Shown here: piece after piece, positions 40,704 through 51,072 of the stretch
How positions within the stretch are numbered: the first letter of the stretch is position 1
Layout: every line of letters starts with the position of its first letter
Assembly: GCF_042676085.1 (NCBI RefSeq)
Contig: NZ_JBHTKH010000010.1
Coordinates: 1-64,000, forward strand
Reading direction: 5' to 3'
DNA length: 64,000 nt
Source of the DNA: Terrabacter terrigena
GTDB taxonomy: Bacteria > Actinomycetota > Actinomycetes > Actinomycetales > Dermatophilaceae
Translations under genes and position numbers: made by a program
Notes under the pieces: model-generated
Told to the model about the DNA's origin: nothing
Databases searched by the model: none
Seen by the model: only the letters and a program-made list of their open reading frames with translations

Positions 40704-41369
40704 GTGCGCCGAGCCAAGGCCGCAGCCAGCGTCGCTCTCCCGGCTGCGCTCGCACTGGGGCTGACGGCGGCCCTCACCGCCTGCACGACAGGCAAGCCCG
40801 ACGTCGAGCTGAGCCAGGTCGCCGGGTCCGCGGTCACGGGGACACCCGTGCCGACGCAGACGGTCACGGTCACCGAGATCGACACGCGCACCGTCACCGC
40901 GACGACGACGGTCGTGCACGCGACGACGACGACCGTGGTCGCCACACCCACCGTCACCGTCACAGCCCTTCCCCGACCCAGCCTGACGACGAGCACCGTC
41001 TTCAACCGCGCAACGGCCCTCGCCGACTACGCGAACCTCGTCAACGACGTGCGCGTCCTCGACCGAATCCCGTTGTCCGGCAATGCGGCTGCACTCCAGC
41101 TCGATGCCGTGACCCAGCATCTGGCGAGGCTCGGCGCCAACGGCCCGCCACCCGGGCTCGACGCGCCCAGCTACTACGGGCGGCTCCTGTCGCTCGGGCT
41201 GTTCGCCCGCGCCGGTGCCGACGAGGCGGCCGCCGGGTCGCCCGTCGCCTCGAACCGGTACGCCGTCATCCGCCAGGAGACAGGGGTGCTGCTCTCCCTC
41301 GTCAACGGGGCGCTCTCCACGACGTTCACGCTGCCGCCTCCCGTGCCGCGGCCCACCACGACTCCGTAG
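40704..41369 (+). CDS. Putative lipoprotein with Thr/Val-rich linker
   Basis: A 221-residue exported protein. The signal sequence SVALPAALALGLTAALTAC ends in an LTAC lipobox, so it is probably lipid-anchored at Cys. A linker of about 50 residues rich in Thr and Val follows (TVTVTEIDTRTVTATTTVV), likely extended or O-glycosylated. The helical C-terminal half (LADYANLVNDVRVLDRIPLS, YGRLLSLGLFARAGADEAAA) has no family I recognise. GTG 40704 has CGGAG 8 bases upstream. It is preceded by about 95 bases of non-coding sequence and converges on the DUF389 gene. Confidence 0.75.
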   Translation: MRRAKAAASVALPAALALGLTAALTACTTGKPDVELSQVAGSAVTGTPVPTQTVTVTEIDTRTVTATTTVVHATTTTVVATPTVTVTALPRPSLTTSTVFNRATALADYANLVNDVRVLDRIPLSGNAAALQLDAVTQHLARLGANGPPPGLDAPSYYGRLLSLGLFARAGADEAAAGSPVASNRYAVIRQETGVLLSLVNGALSTTFTLPPPVPRPTTTP

Positions 41370-41391
41370 CGCTGTCAGGCGCCACCGAGCT

Positions 41392-42372
41392 CTACCGCGG
41401 CGGCGGCGGCTCGGCGTGGACGTGCCGGCTCAGGCGCGAGTGCGACCTCGGGGCCGGCACCCGCGACCAGATCGCGCGCTGCAGCGCGAGGGTGACCCAG
41501 CCGGCGAGCGCCATCCCCGTGATGTTGACGACGAGCTGCAGCACGCTTCCCCGGACCTCGCTCCAGGCGCCGAAGGCGAGACCGAGGGCGACGTTGCCGG
41601 CGGCCGGGATGGTCGTCACCGAGATGAAGACCCCGCTGAGCCCGGTGACCCTCGCCGAGGTCAGGGACAGCACGCCCGCGACCGCGGCCAGCACGGCGAC
41701 GACGAACGACCACTTGTCCGGCGTGTAGATGAACGCCGTCGCGGGGCGGTGGCCGGTGACGTCCTCGAGGGTCACCCACCCCAGCGCCCGGCCGGCCAGT
41801 GCGGCCACGCACGTCACCGCGATCGCTACCGCGAAGCCGACGGCCAGCGCCCGGGCAGCCACCGCCAGCAGCAGGGGCCGCCGCCGCACCAAGGCGACAC
41901 CCAGCGCCGCGATGGCGCCGAACTCCGGCCCGAGGACCATCGCACCGATGACGAGGATCTGGGTGTCGAGCACGATGGCGATGCCGGCGATGAGTGTCGC
42001 GAGCGACATGAAGGAGAGGAAGGTCCAGTTCAGCTCGCTCTCCTCGTAGGAGCGCTGGGCGACCTCCGCCCACACGACGGCGTCCGCGCTGCTGCCGGGC
42101 GTCTCCTCGTCGGCCTCGAAGCCGGCCCTGGAGATCCAGGTGCTCACGGGCTCGAGCTGCAGGGTGCCACCCTCCTGGACCCCGAGGTCGCGCAGTCTCT
42201 CGACGATGGCGTTGGCACCCTCGCGGGCGACGTCGGCCTGGACGACGTCGCCGACCGGGCGCAGCGCAGCACCTCTCAGGACGGACAACGTGCTCACGGC
42301 CGAGGAGTCGGAGAGGACCTGCGTCACCCGGTCGGTGAGCTCGCTCGGGATCGTCACGGTCAGTCGGAGCAT
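41392..42372 (-). CDS. DUF389 domain membrane protein
   Basis: A 326-residue protein. Residues 1-85 are a soluble ferredoxin-like domain (MLRLTVTIPSELTDRVTQVL, STLSVLRGAALRPVGDVVQA). DUF389 follows with six segments, including SLATLIAGIAIVLDTQILVI, GAMVLGPEFGAIAALGVALV and VFISVTTIPAAGNVALGLAF, the family's core. Function unknown; relatives are listed as hydrophobic TIGR00341-type proteins. ATG 42372 has CAGACT 7 nt upstream. It is divergent from the metal-responsive arsR operon about 97 bases away. Confidence 0.85.
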   Translation of the reverse strand: MLRLTVTIPSELTDRVTQVLSDSSAVSTLSVLRGAALRPVGDVVQADVAREGANAIVERLRDLGVQEGGTLQLEPVSTWISRAGFEADEETPGSSADAVVWAEVAQRSYEESELNWTFLSFMSLATLIAGIAIVLDTQILVIGAMVLGPEFGAIAALGVALVRRRPLLLAVAARALAVGFAVAIAVTCVAALAGRALGWVTLEDVTGHRPATAFIYTPDKWSFVVAVLAAVAGVLSLTSARVTGLSGVFISVTTIPAAGNVALGLAFGAWSEVRGSVLQLVVNITGMALAGWVTLALQRAIWSRVPAPRSHSRLSRHVHAEPPPPR

Positions 42373-42434
42373 GCGCGCCAGTCTGCCGCCGGCGTGGCAC
42401 GTTTGACAGGACGGCGCGCGCGACACGACAGTGA

Positions 42435-42456
42435 CATCTGAACATCCGGTCAGATG
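42435..42456. promoter_or_regulatory. CATCTGA-N8-TCAGATG palindrome, ArsR/SmtB-type operator
   Basis: A perfect 7-bp inverted repeat 12 bases before the arsR start, with TGAAC-N4-GGTCA in its centre, comparable to the 12-2-12 sites of ArsR/SmtB repressors. It would let the repressor cover its own promoter and shut off the downstream transporters until metal binds. Confidence 0.6.
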
Positions 42457-42468
42457 AAGCGGGAGACC

Positions 42469-42852
42469 ATGAGCACCGTCACCGGCCTCGACGCCTGCGC
42501 CACCCCGTGCGTGCACCCCGAGAAGGTGGCGCTGGCCACCGACAACGCCCCCGGGGCCGACGAGCTGGCCCGGGTGACCAGCGTCTTCAAGCTGCTCGGC
42601 GATCCCACCCGGGCGCGCCTGCTCTACGCCCTGCTCGAAGCCGGCGAGCTCTGCGTCTGCGACCTGGCGGCAGCCACCGGCACGGCGGAGACCACTGTCT
42701 CGCAGGCCCTGCGGCTGCTGCGCGCCTCGGGTGTCGTCACCGGCCGCCGCGAGGGCCGCAACATCTTCTACCGTCTCAGCGACGCCCACGTCCGCCTGCT
42801 GCTCGACGTCACGCGCGAGCACGCCCTCCACGACGGGGGCACCCGGCCGTGA
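42469..42852 (+). CDS. ArsR-family metal-sensing repressor, CadC-like
   Basis: A 127-residue winged-helix repressor. The HTH is VCDLAAATGTAETTVSQALR with LRLLRASGVVTGRREGRNIF and YRLSDAHVRLLL. Metal ligands of the CadC type are visible: N-terminal Cys in GLDACATPCVHPEKV and the CxC in GELCVCDLA (alpha-3). This pattern binds soft ions such as cadmium, lead or zinc. ATG 42469 follows GCGGGAG; an in-frame ATG at 42454 lies inside the palindrome. Its stop overlaps the GTG of the first CDF gene. Confidence 0.88.
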   Translation: MSTVTGLDACATPCVHPEKVALATDNAPGADELARVTSVFKLLGDPTRARLLYALLEAGELCVCDLAAATGTAETTVSQALRLLRASGVVTGRREGRNIFYRLSDAHVRLLLDVTREHALHDGGTRP

Positions 42853-43763
42853 GCCACGGCCACGGGCCCCGCGGCACCGAGGGCGCGCACGCCGGCGGCC
42901 GGCACCGCTGGCGCCTCGCCGTCGCCTTCGGCCTCGTCGGCGCGTTCTTCGGCGTCGAGCTCGTCACGGGCCTCGTCTCCGGCTCGCTGGCCCTCCTCTC
43001 CGACGCCGGCCACATGGCGGCCGACGTCGTGACGCTCGGCGCCGCGCTCGTCGCGACCCGCATCGCCACGCGCGCCGACACGACCGGTCGGCGCACGTTC
43101 GGGTCCTACCGCGCCGAGGTGTTCGCCACGGGCCTCGCGGTGCTGCTCATGCTCGGCGTCGCCGTCTACATCGTCGTCGAGGCACTCGGGCGCATCGGTT
43201 CGCCGGCCACGGTCGCCTCCGGCGCCATGCTCGTCGTCGGCTCCATCGGTCTGGTCGTCAACGTCGTCTCCCTGCTGCTGCTCCGCGGCGGGTCGCGCGA
43301 GAGCCTCAACGTCAAGGGCGCCTACCTCGAGGTCGTCGCCGACACCGTCGGGTCGATCGGGGTCATCGCCGCCGCCCTGATGGTGCGGGCCACCGGCAGC
43401 ACGTACTGGGACACCGTCGTCGCGCTCGCCATCGCGGCCTTCGTGGCCGTGCGCGCAGTCGGGCTCGGCGGCGAGGTCGTCGCCGTGCTCGGGCAGCACG
43501 CACCCTCGGGGATGGAGCCCACCGCCGTGCTGCAGGCCCTGGGCGAGGTGCCCGGCGTCACCGAGGTGCACGACCTCCACGTCTGGACGCTCACCTCGGG
43601 GATGGATGTCGCCACGGCCCACCTCGTCACCTCTCGAGCCGATGCCGGGCCCGAGGTCCTCGAGGCAGCGAGCCGGATGCTGCGTGAACGCTTCCACGTC
43701 GCACACGCGACCCTGCAGATCGAGACCACCGACCGAAGCCGGTGCCAGGGAGCCGACTGGTGA
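42849..43763 (+). CDS. CDF-family cation efflux protein (ZitB/CzcD-like)
   Basis: A 304-residue cation diffusion facilitator with six segments and a His-rich N-terminus (SHGHGPRGTEGAHAGGRHR). The second segment has SLALLSDAGHMAADVVTLGA with the HxxxD metal site. In the fifth segment, LEVVADTVGSIGVIA carries Glu-x3-Asp where zinc pumps normally have His/Asp-x3-Asp, which may alter metal preference. The C-terminal domain is GEVPGVTEVHDLHVWTLTSG. It exports divalent metal by proton exchange. GTGA overlap with arsR, and GTGA overlap with the next gene. Confidence 0.9.
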   Translation: MSHGHGPRGTEGAHAGGRHRWRLAVAFGLVGAFFGVELVTGLVSGSLALLSDAGHMAADVVTLGAALVATRIATRADTTGRRTFGSYRAEVFATGLAVLLMLGVAVYIVVEALGRIGSPATVASGAMLVVGSIGLVVNVVSLLLLRGGSRESLNVKGAYLEVVADTVGSIGVIAAALMVRATGSTYWDTVVALAIAAFVAVRAVGLGGEVVAVLGQHAPSGMEPTAVLQALGEVPGVTEVHDLHVWTLTSGMDVATAHLVTSRADAGPEVLEAASRMLRERFHVAHATLQIETTDRSRCQGADW

Positions 43764-44392
43764 GCACCCCCTCGCTGCCGGTCTTCTCGTTGCTTCCGCC
43801 TTCGCGGCGGGCCGCCCTCGTGCGCCGGGCCCGGCTCCTCGCCCTGGCCTCGGTCGCCTACAACGTCGTCGAGGCGGTCGTCGCGATCGCGTCCGGCCGC
43901 GTCGCCGACTCGACGGCCCTCGTGGGCTTCGGGCTCGACTCGACCGTCGAGGTGCTGAGCGGGCTCGTGATCCTCTGGCAGTTCCACCACCCGGTGCCCG
44001 AGGAGCGCGAGCACCGGGCCCGTCGCCTCATCGCCATCTCGTTCTTCGCGCTCGCGGCCTACGTGACGGTCGAGTCGGTGCGCGCCCTCGTGGGGCGTGA
44101 GCAGCCCGACACCTCCGTCGTCGGCATCGTCCTCGCCGCAGTGTCCCTGGCGGTCATGCCGTTGCTGTCGCACTGGCAGCGCCTCACCGGCCGCGAGCTC
44201 GGCTCGGGCGCCGTCGTCGCGGACGGCACCCAGACCCTGCTCTGCACCTACCTCTCGGCCGTGCTCCTCGCCGGCCTCCTCGCCGACGCTCTCCTCGGGT
44301 GGTGGTGGATCGACGCCCTCGCCGCCCTCGTCATCGCCGGGGTCGCCGTGCGCGAGGGCCGCTCGAACTGGCGGGGCGACGCCTGCTGCTGA
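43760..44392 (+). CDS. Second cation-transporter protein (CDF-like, divergent)
   Basis: A 210-residue protein with six hydrophobic segments. SVAYNVVEAVVAIASGRVAD and STALVGFGLDSTVEVLSGLV replace the HxxxD site of CDF pumps by GxxxD, and LADALLGWWWIDALAALVIA is the CDF-like fifth/sixth pair. It lacks a C-terminal cytoplasmic domain. Proteins of this shape are annotated as cation transporter in actinobacteria. Its GTG overlaps the stop of the preceding CDF gene, so arsR, CDF and this gene are one metal-responsive operon. It may export the same ion or a different one. Confidence 0.75.
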   Translation: MSTPSLPVFSLLPPSRRAALVRRARLLALASVAYNVVEAVVAIASGRVADSTALVGFGLDSTVEVLSGLVILWQFHHPVPEEREHRARRLIAISFFALAAYVTVESVRALVGREQPDTSVVGIVLAAVSLAVMPLLSHWQRLTGRELGSGAVVADGTQTLLCTYLSAVLLAGLLADALLGWWWIDALAALVIAGVAVREGRSNWRGDACC

Positions 44393-44439
44393 CTCCGACT
44401 CCTTGACGCCGTGACCCCCGGACGAAAGGGTGACCATCC

Positions 44440-45630
44440 GTGACACTCCGGGCCGAGACCTCCCCCCTGCTCCGCGGGCGCCTCGCCGCAGGCACCGCGT
44501 TCTTCGTGCAGGGCCTGCTCTTCATCTCGCTGACGACGCGGCTGCCGCAGATCCAGGAGAGGTGGGACCTCGACGAGCTCGCCGTGAGCGGCCTGCTGCT
44601 CATGGTCGTGCTCCTCGCAGGCGTCGGCTCGGTCGTGGCCGAGGTGGTCGCGGCACGCACGTCGAGCGCGGTCGTCGTGCGCGTCGGACTCGTCGCTGCG
44701 ACGCTCGGCTTGGGGCTGCTGCTGCTCGCGCCGACGTTCGCGGTCTTCGTCGCCGGGCTCGCCGTCTACGGCCTGGCGCTCGGCCTCGTCGACGCGTCGT
44801 CGAACATGCAGGCCGTCACGGTCGAGCACCTCTACCGGCGTCCGATCCTGCCGTCGTTCCACGCGTTCTGGACCGCGGGCGGCGTCCTCGGCACCGTCGT
44901 CACGCTGGCGACCGTGGCCGTGGACCTCGGCCCGGGCTTGCTACCGCTGCTCTTCTTCCCGCTGGCCGCCCTCGCGGCACCGTTCGTCCGTCGCGACCGG
45001 CTCGCCCGGGTCGACGCCGCGATCGACGTGCCGTGGCGGCGCATCGCGCTCCTCGGCCTGGCGATGGTGCTCTTCTACATGGTCGACACCGCAGCGACGA
45101 CCTGGGGCCCGGTCTACCTCAAGGGCGCCCTGGACGCCCCGAGCGGGCTCACCGCGCTCGCGACGCTGCCCTACCTCGTCGCGACGCTCCTCGCCCGCGC
45201 GGTCGGCGACGGTCTCGTCGACCGGCACGGCGCGGTGTGGCTGCTGCGGGTCAGCGGTGTCGTCGCCGCGGCCTCGCTGGCCGTCATCGTCTTCGCGCCC
45301 ACGTGGTTCGTCGCCGTCATCGGTTTCACGCTCCTCGGGGGTGCCGTCGCGACGATCGCTCCGCTCAGCTTCTCCGCGGCCGGCGCCATCGCGGGCGGCG
45401 AGGACGACTCCGCCGGCGAGCGCATCGACCGCACCGACCAGGTCGTGGCCCGGTTCAACCAGTTCAACTACGTCGGAGCGCTGCTCGGCGCCGTGCTCAC
45501 CGGCGCGGTCGGTGCCGACGACCTGCGCATCGGCTTCGCCGTGCCGATGGTGCTCATCCTCGGCATCGTCCCGCTCGCGTCGCAGTTCGCGATCATCCGC
45601 CGGCGTGGGGCCGCGGTCGAGACCCACTGA
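44440..45630 (+). CDS. MFS transporter (12-segment)
   Basis: A 396-residue protein with 12 membrane segments. TAFFVQGLLFISLTTRLPQI opens the first, GLALGLVDASSNMQAVTVEH is in the fifth, and PSFHAFWTAGGVLGTVVTLA resembles the sugar-exporter/YbjJ-like branch. Substrate unknown. GTG 44440 follows GAAAGGG at moderate spacing. It begins 47 bases after the metal operon and may be a separate unit. Its last 38 bases overlap the convergent MocR gene. Confidence 0.83.
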   Translation: MTLRAETSPLLRGRLAAGTAFFVQGLLFISLTTRLPQIQERWDLDELAVSGLLLMVVLLAGVGSVVAEVVAARTSSAVVVRVGLVAATLGLGLLLLAPTFAVFVAGLAVYGLALGLVDASSNMQAVTVEHLYRRPILPSFHAFWTAGGVLGTVVTLATVAVDLGPGLLPLLFFPLAALAAPFVRRDRLARVDAAIDVPWRRIALLGLAMVLFYMVDTAATTWGPVYLKGALDAPSGLTALATLPYLVATLLARAVGDGLVDRHGAVWLLRVSGVVAAASLAVIVFAPTWFVAVIGFTLLGGAVATIAPLSFSAAGAIAGGEDDSAGERIDRTDQVVARFNQFNYVGALLGAVLTGAVGADDLRIGFAVPMVLILGIVPLASQFAIIRRRGAAVETH

Positions 45631-47050
45631 GCACGCCTCTCAGCACTGCGAGCGCGGGGGTGATCTCCCCCTCGCGTATGCCGCCGACGCCGAAGGCGAG
45701 CCCGTGGCGGGGCCGTTGCTCCACGTGCCTCGGCGACAGCGGGTCGACGAAGACGCCTGCCGCGAGGGCGTCGTCGGCGATGGCGACGTCGTCGAGCCGA
45801 CCGTCGCGCAGGAAGGTGCAGACGTGCAGGCCTGCGGCGGACGGCACGACCTCGACCCAGTCCTCGAGGCCGGCGAGGCCCTGCAGCAGCTCCTCGCGGC
45901 GAGCCCGGTAGACCTTCGTCGCCCGCTTCACGTGCGCGGCGTGGTGGCCCTCGGCGAGGAAGTCGGCAAGGGCTCGCTGCGTCACCGCGTCCCCGTCCCA
46001 CATCGTCACCCGCTTCGCCTCGCGCAGCGCCGCCGTGAGCGAAGCCGGCACGATCGCGTAGCCCACCCTCAGTCCGGGCAGCAGCGACTTCGAGAACGAC
46101 CCGACGTAGACGACCCGGCCGTCGCGGTCCAGGCTCTGCAGCGGCTCCAGAGGCCGGTCGGCGAACCGGAACTCGCTGTCGTAGTCGTCCTCGACGACCA
46201 CCGCGTCACGCCGGACCGCCCACTCCAACAGAGCGATCCGTCGCGCACGAGACATGGCGACACCCGTGGGGTGCTGGTGCGACGGGGTGACGTAGACGAG
46301 TCGGGCGGCTTCGGGCAGCGCGTCGACCACGATGCCCTCGCCGTCGACGGGCACGCCACGCACGGTGGCGCGGTGGGTCTCGAAGAGCCGTGCGGCGGCC
46401 GTGTAGCCGGGGTCCTCGACCGCGACGACGTCGCCCGGCTCGAGGAACACTCGGGCGACGAGGTCCAGCGCCTGCTGCGCGCCGGCCGTCGTCACCACGT
46501 CGTCGGCGGACGCGGCGACGGACCGCGACAGCCCGGCATACCGCGCGATCTCGGCCTCGAGGCGGCTCGGGCCACCCTCGTCGTACGTGTCGGCCGCGAG
46601 TCGTCCGCGCCGCAGGGTGCCGCTGACGATGCGACGCCAGGTGGCGAGCGGGAAGAGGGCCGCGTCCGGCACGCCCACGGAGAAGTCGTAGGACGCGCCT
46701 GCCGGCACACGTGGTGGGGCGGACGGCGAGCGCCACAGGTCCGAGGGGGTGACGGCTCCCGGACGCGTCCGCCTGCCCCGAACCACGCCCGAGGAGCGGG
46801 CCGGGGGCACGCAGCCGGTCGCGACGAAGGTCCCGGCCCCTCGCCGGCTCTCGAGCAGCTCCTCCGCGAGGAGCCGGTCGTAGGCCGCCGTCACCGTGCC
46901 CCGTGAGACGCGCAGGCTCGCTGCCAGCTCACGGGTCGCCGGCACCCGGTCCCCGCCGGCGAGACGCCCGTCCAGCACGGCCTCGCGCAGCTGCGCGTAG
47001 ATCTGGGCGGTGAGGTCGCCGGAGCCGGCAACGCCGACGTGCATGTCCAC
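45593..47050 (-). CDS. MocR/GabR-type regulator (GntR HTH fused to aminotransferase)
   Basis: A 485-residue regulator. Residues 10-80 are a GntR winged helix (LTAQIYAQLREAVLDGRLAG, PATRELAASLRVSRGTVTAA, YDRLLAEELLESRRGAGTFV). Residues 115-485 are a fold-type I aminotransferase domain: YDEGGPSRLEAEIARYAGLS, VTPSHQHPTGVAMSRARRIA, VEDDYDSEFRFADRPLEPL and the PLP lysine in YVGSFSKSLLPGLRVGYAIV. MocR proteins sense PLP or amino compounds. GTG 47050 lies 6 nt after TACGCT, itself 17 bases from TTGCCC, so the promoter is complete and leaderless. The divergent amino-acid permease is the likely target. Confidence 0.9.
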   Translation of the reverse strand: MDMHVGVAGSGDLTAQIYAQLREAVLDGRLAGGDRVPATRELAASLRVSRGTVTAAYDRLLAEELLESRRGAGTFVATGCVPPARSSGVVRGRRTRPGAVTPSDLWRSPSAPPRVPAGASYDFSVGVPDAALFPLATWRRIVSGTLRRGRLAADTYDEGGPSRLEAEIARYAGLSRSVAASADDVVTTAGAQQALDLVARVFLEPGDVVAVEDPGYTAAARLFETHRATVRGVPVDGEGIVVDALPEAARLVYVTPSHQHPTGVAMSRARRIALLEWAVRRDAVVVEDDYDSEFRFADRPLEPLQSLDRDGRVVYVGSFSKSLLPGLRVGYAIVPASLTAALREAKRVTMWDGDAVTQRALADFLAEGHHAAHVKRATKVYRARREELLQGLAGLEDWVEVVPSAAGLHVCTFLRDGRLDDVAIADDALAAGVFVDPLSPRHVEQRPRHGLAFGVGGIREGEITPALAVLRGVLSGSRPRPHAGG

Positions 47051-47056
47051 GCGGCC

Positions 47057-47085
47057 AGCGTAGAGTGGCCCAAACAGGCGGGCAA
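47057..47085 (-). promoter_or_regulatory. Leaderless promoter of the MocR gene
   Basis: Minus strand: TTGCCC (47085-47080), 17-base spacer, TACGCT (47062-47057), then 6 nt to GTG 47050. This is the clearest complete promoter of its type in the window. Confidence 0.65.
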
Positions 47086-47111
47086 GAAGTGGACCTTCTG
47101 ACCGGTCCACT
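47064..47111. promoter_or_regulatory. Repeated AGTGGnCC sites, candidate MocR operator
   Basis: AGTGGACC (47088-47095) and GGTCCACT (47104-47111) form a perfect 8-bp inverted repeat around TTCTGACC, and AGTGGCCC at 47064-47071 is a direct copy. MocR/PdxR regulators usually need one inverted plus one direct repeat, which is what is seen, between the divergent mocR and permease genes and overlapping the mocR promoter. Confidence 0.6.
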
Positions 47112-47130
47112 CCGACGGAAGTCTTGGGGC

Positions 47131-48432
47131 ATGGCCACGCCCGTCCACCCCGCCCTCGAGACCCGCAGCCTCTCGCGCGCCCCCAGCCTCACCGTCGCTC
47201 AGGGTGGGGCCCTGTCGGTGGGCGCCGTCCTCGGCACCGGCGTCATCACCCTCCCCGCGCTCGCCGCCGAGGTCGCCGGTCCGGCATCGCTCGTCGCCTG
47301 GGCGGCGCTCGTGCTGCTGTCGATCCCACTTGCCAGCACGTTCGCGGCGCTCGGCGCACGCCACCCGGACGGCGGAGGCGTGTCGACGTACGTGCGGCGC
47401 GCGTTCGGCGACCGAGCCGCCGGCGCCGTGGGGTGGTGCTTCTACTTCGCCGTCCCGGTCGGGGCGCCGCCGGCGCCGATGATGGCCGGCGGCTACGTGG
47501 CCGACGCCGTCGGTGGAGGCCGCGCCACCACGGTCGCGGTCGGCTGCGCCCTCATCCTCGGGACCGGTCTGATGAACCTCGCCGGGCTGCGCTTCTCCGG
47601 ACGCGTGCAGCTCGGCCTCGCGAGCGTGCTCGCCCTGCTCATGACCGCGACGATGGCGTTCGCCCTCCCCCACGGCAGCACCGACTCGCTGACCCCGTTC
47701 GCGCCCAACGGCTGGGGTGCGGTCGGGACGGCCGCCGCGGTGCTCGTCTGGGGCTTCGCGGGCTGGGAGGCCGTCGCGTCCCTCGCCGGCGACTACCGAG
47801 ACCCCGGCCGCGACGTCACGAGGGCGACGACGATCGCCGTCGCCGTGGTGGGCGTGCTCTACCTCGGTCTCGCCACGACGAGCGTGCTCGTGCTCGGCCC
47901 GGCGACCGGCCACAGCCAGGCGCCGCTCTCCGACCTCATGGCGATCGCCCTCGGCGAGCAGGCCCGGGTCGTGACCGCGGTCGTCGCCGTGCTGCTGACG
48001 GTCGGTGCCATGAACGCGTACTTCGCGGGCGGCTCACGGCTCGGCGCGGCACTGGCGCGGGACGGCGCGCTCCCCCGCTGGCTCGCGGCCGGCGGCGGCG
48101 CCGGGCAGGTGCCGCGTCGCAGCATCGCTCTCATCACGGGCATGTCGGCGCTGTCGGTCGCGGTCTCCGTCGCGCTGGACCTCGGCCTGACCCCGCTCAT
48201 GCTCCTGGCCACCGGGTGTTTCACGCTCGTCTACGTCCTGGGCACGGGCGCCGCGCTGCGCCTGCTCCGACGAAACACCGCCGGCTGGTGGACGGCCCTC
48301 GTCGCGTTCGTCTCGGTCGTCGCGCTCCTGGTCGTCAACGGGGCGCACGCGCTCTGGGCGCTCGGCCTCGTCGCGCTCTCGCTCGCCTACCAGCACGCCG
48401 CCCGACCAGGGGTTCCCAGCACTGCCCCCTAG
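47131..48432 (+). CDS. APC-superfamily amino-acid permease
   Basis: A 433-residue protein with 11-12 membrane segments. SLTVAQGGALSVGAVLGTGV carries the unwound first helix of APC transporters (GAVLGTGVITLP); LVWGFAGWEAVASLAGDYRD is the sixth-segment motif, and SRLGAALARDGALPRWLA follows the eighth, as in basic or cyclic amino-acid permeases. It moves an amino acid or amine, direction unknown. ATG 47131. Divergent from the MocR gene with repeated operators between them, so control by a PLP-bound amino compound is likely. Confidence 0.87.
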   Translation: MATPVHPALETRSLSRAPSLTVAQGGALSVGAVLGTGVITLPALAAEVAGPASLVAWAALVLLSIPLASTFAALGARHPDGGGVSTYVRRAFGDRAAGAVGWCFYFAVPVGAPPAPMMAGGYVADAVGGGRATTVAVGCALILGTGLMNLAGLRFSGRVQLGLASVLALLMTATMAFALPHGSTDSLTPFAPNGWGAVGTAAAVLVWGFAGWEAVASLAGDYRDPGRDVTRATTIAVAVVGVLYLGLATTSVLVLGPATGHSQAPLSDLMAIALGEQARVVTAVVAVLLTVGAMNAYFAGGSRLGAALARDGALPRWLAAGGGAGQVPRRSIALITGMSALSVAVSVALDLGLTPLMLLATGCFTLVYVLGTGAALRLLRRNTAGWWTALVAFVSVVALLVVNGAHALWALGLVALSLAYQHAARPGVPSTAP

Positions 48433-48443
48433 ACTTCGCCGCC

Positions 48444-50391
<1,948 letters not shown>

Positions 50392-50396
<5 letters not shown>

Positions 50397-50430
50397 CGAG
50401 CGCGGCTGACGAGCGCGGCTGACGAGCGCG
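50392..50430. repeat. Three perfect tandem copies of a 13-bp unit
   Basis: GCTGACGAGCGCG occurs at 50392-50404, 50405-50417 and 50418-50430 with a partial fourth copy (GTGACGA). The first copy contains the TGA stop of the large permease. It fills most of the gap to the convergent GNAT gene and looks like recent slippage duplication of the stop-codon region. Confidence 0.9.
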
Positions 50431-50444
50431 GTGACGATGGCGCC

Positions 50445-50978
50445 TCAGCCAAGCTGGGTCCAGCTCTCCGGCGTGGTGCGGTAGACCCGGGACTGCCCCT
50501 CGTACCACTTCTCCATCACCCCGAGGTCGTGGAGCCCGAGACGCCCGCAGACGGCCTGGGAGGCCGTGTTGGTCGTGTGGGTGATCGCGTAGATCTCCGG
50601 AAGGCCGCCGGCCAAGCCGTGCGTGATGACGGCCGCCGCGGCCTCGGTGGCGTAGCCGTGGCCCCAGGAGTCGGGGTGCAGGTGCCAGCCGACCTCGACC
50701 TCACCGTCGTCGGCGTTCGGCAGTGTCAGCAGGATGACCGAGCCGGCCACGACCCCCGTCTCGCGCACCTCGACAGCCCAGAAGCCGAGCGGCGGGGCCT
50801 CGCTGCGACGGTGGTAGCGGTCGATCCGCTCGTGCGCCTCGTCGAGGTCGTTCATGAGCACCGGCTCACCGTCGCCGAGCCACTTCACGACCTCGATCCG
50901 GCTCTGGATGTCGAGAACCCGGTCGGCCTCGTCGTGGGACCAGGGGCGGATGCGCAGGCGGGACGTCTCGAGGTGCAT
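50445..50978 (-). CDS. GNAT family N-acetyltransferase
   Basis: A 177-residue GNAT of the RimJ/RimL-like group: METSRLRIRPWSHDEADRVL-type opening (from HLETSRLRIRPW), GFWAVEVRETGVVAGSVILL, EVGWHLHPDSWGHGYATEAA (the acetyl-CoA binding segment with the W-G-x-G-Y-A-T-E-A motif) and NTASQAVCGRLGLHDLGVME. It transfers acetyl from acetyl-CoA to an amine, perhaps a protein N-terminus; substrate unknown. ATG 50978. It converges on the APC permease and is divergent from the HTH/RelA region. Confidence 0.88.
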   Translation of the reverse strand: MHLETSRLRIRPWSHDEADRVLDIQSRIEVVKWLGDGEPVLMNDLDEAHERIDRYHRRSEAPPLGFWAVEVRETGVVAGSVILLTLPNADDGEVEVGWHLHPDSWGHGYATEAAAAVITHGLAGGLPEIYAITHTTNTASQAVCGRLGLHDLGVMEKWYEGQSRVYRTTPESWTQLG

Positions 50979-51072
50979 GCCGCCACGCTCGCACCACCGC
51001 GCCCACCGAGTCCACGCCTTTCCTCGCTCTGCGTTGCCTCGCCGAGCGACTCAACCTCGACGACGGTCACGA

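Noticed and set aside
50854..51072. Start of the RelA/SpoT frame at ATG 50854
   Set aside because: That part is antisense to the GNAT gene and lacks bias; the catalytic protein starts at 51595 and the HTH region begins after 51073.
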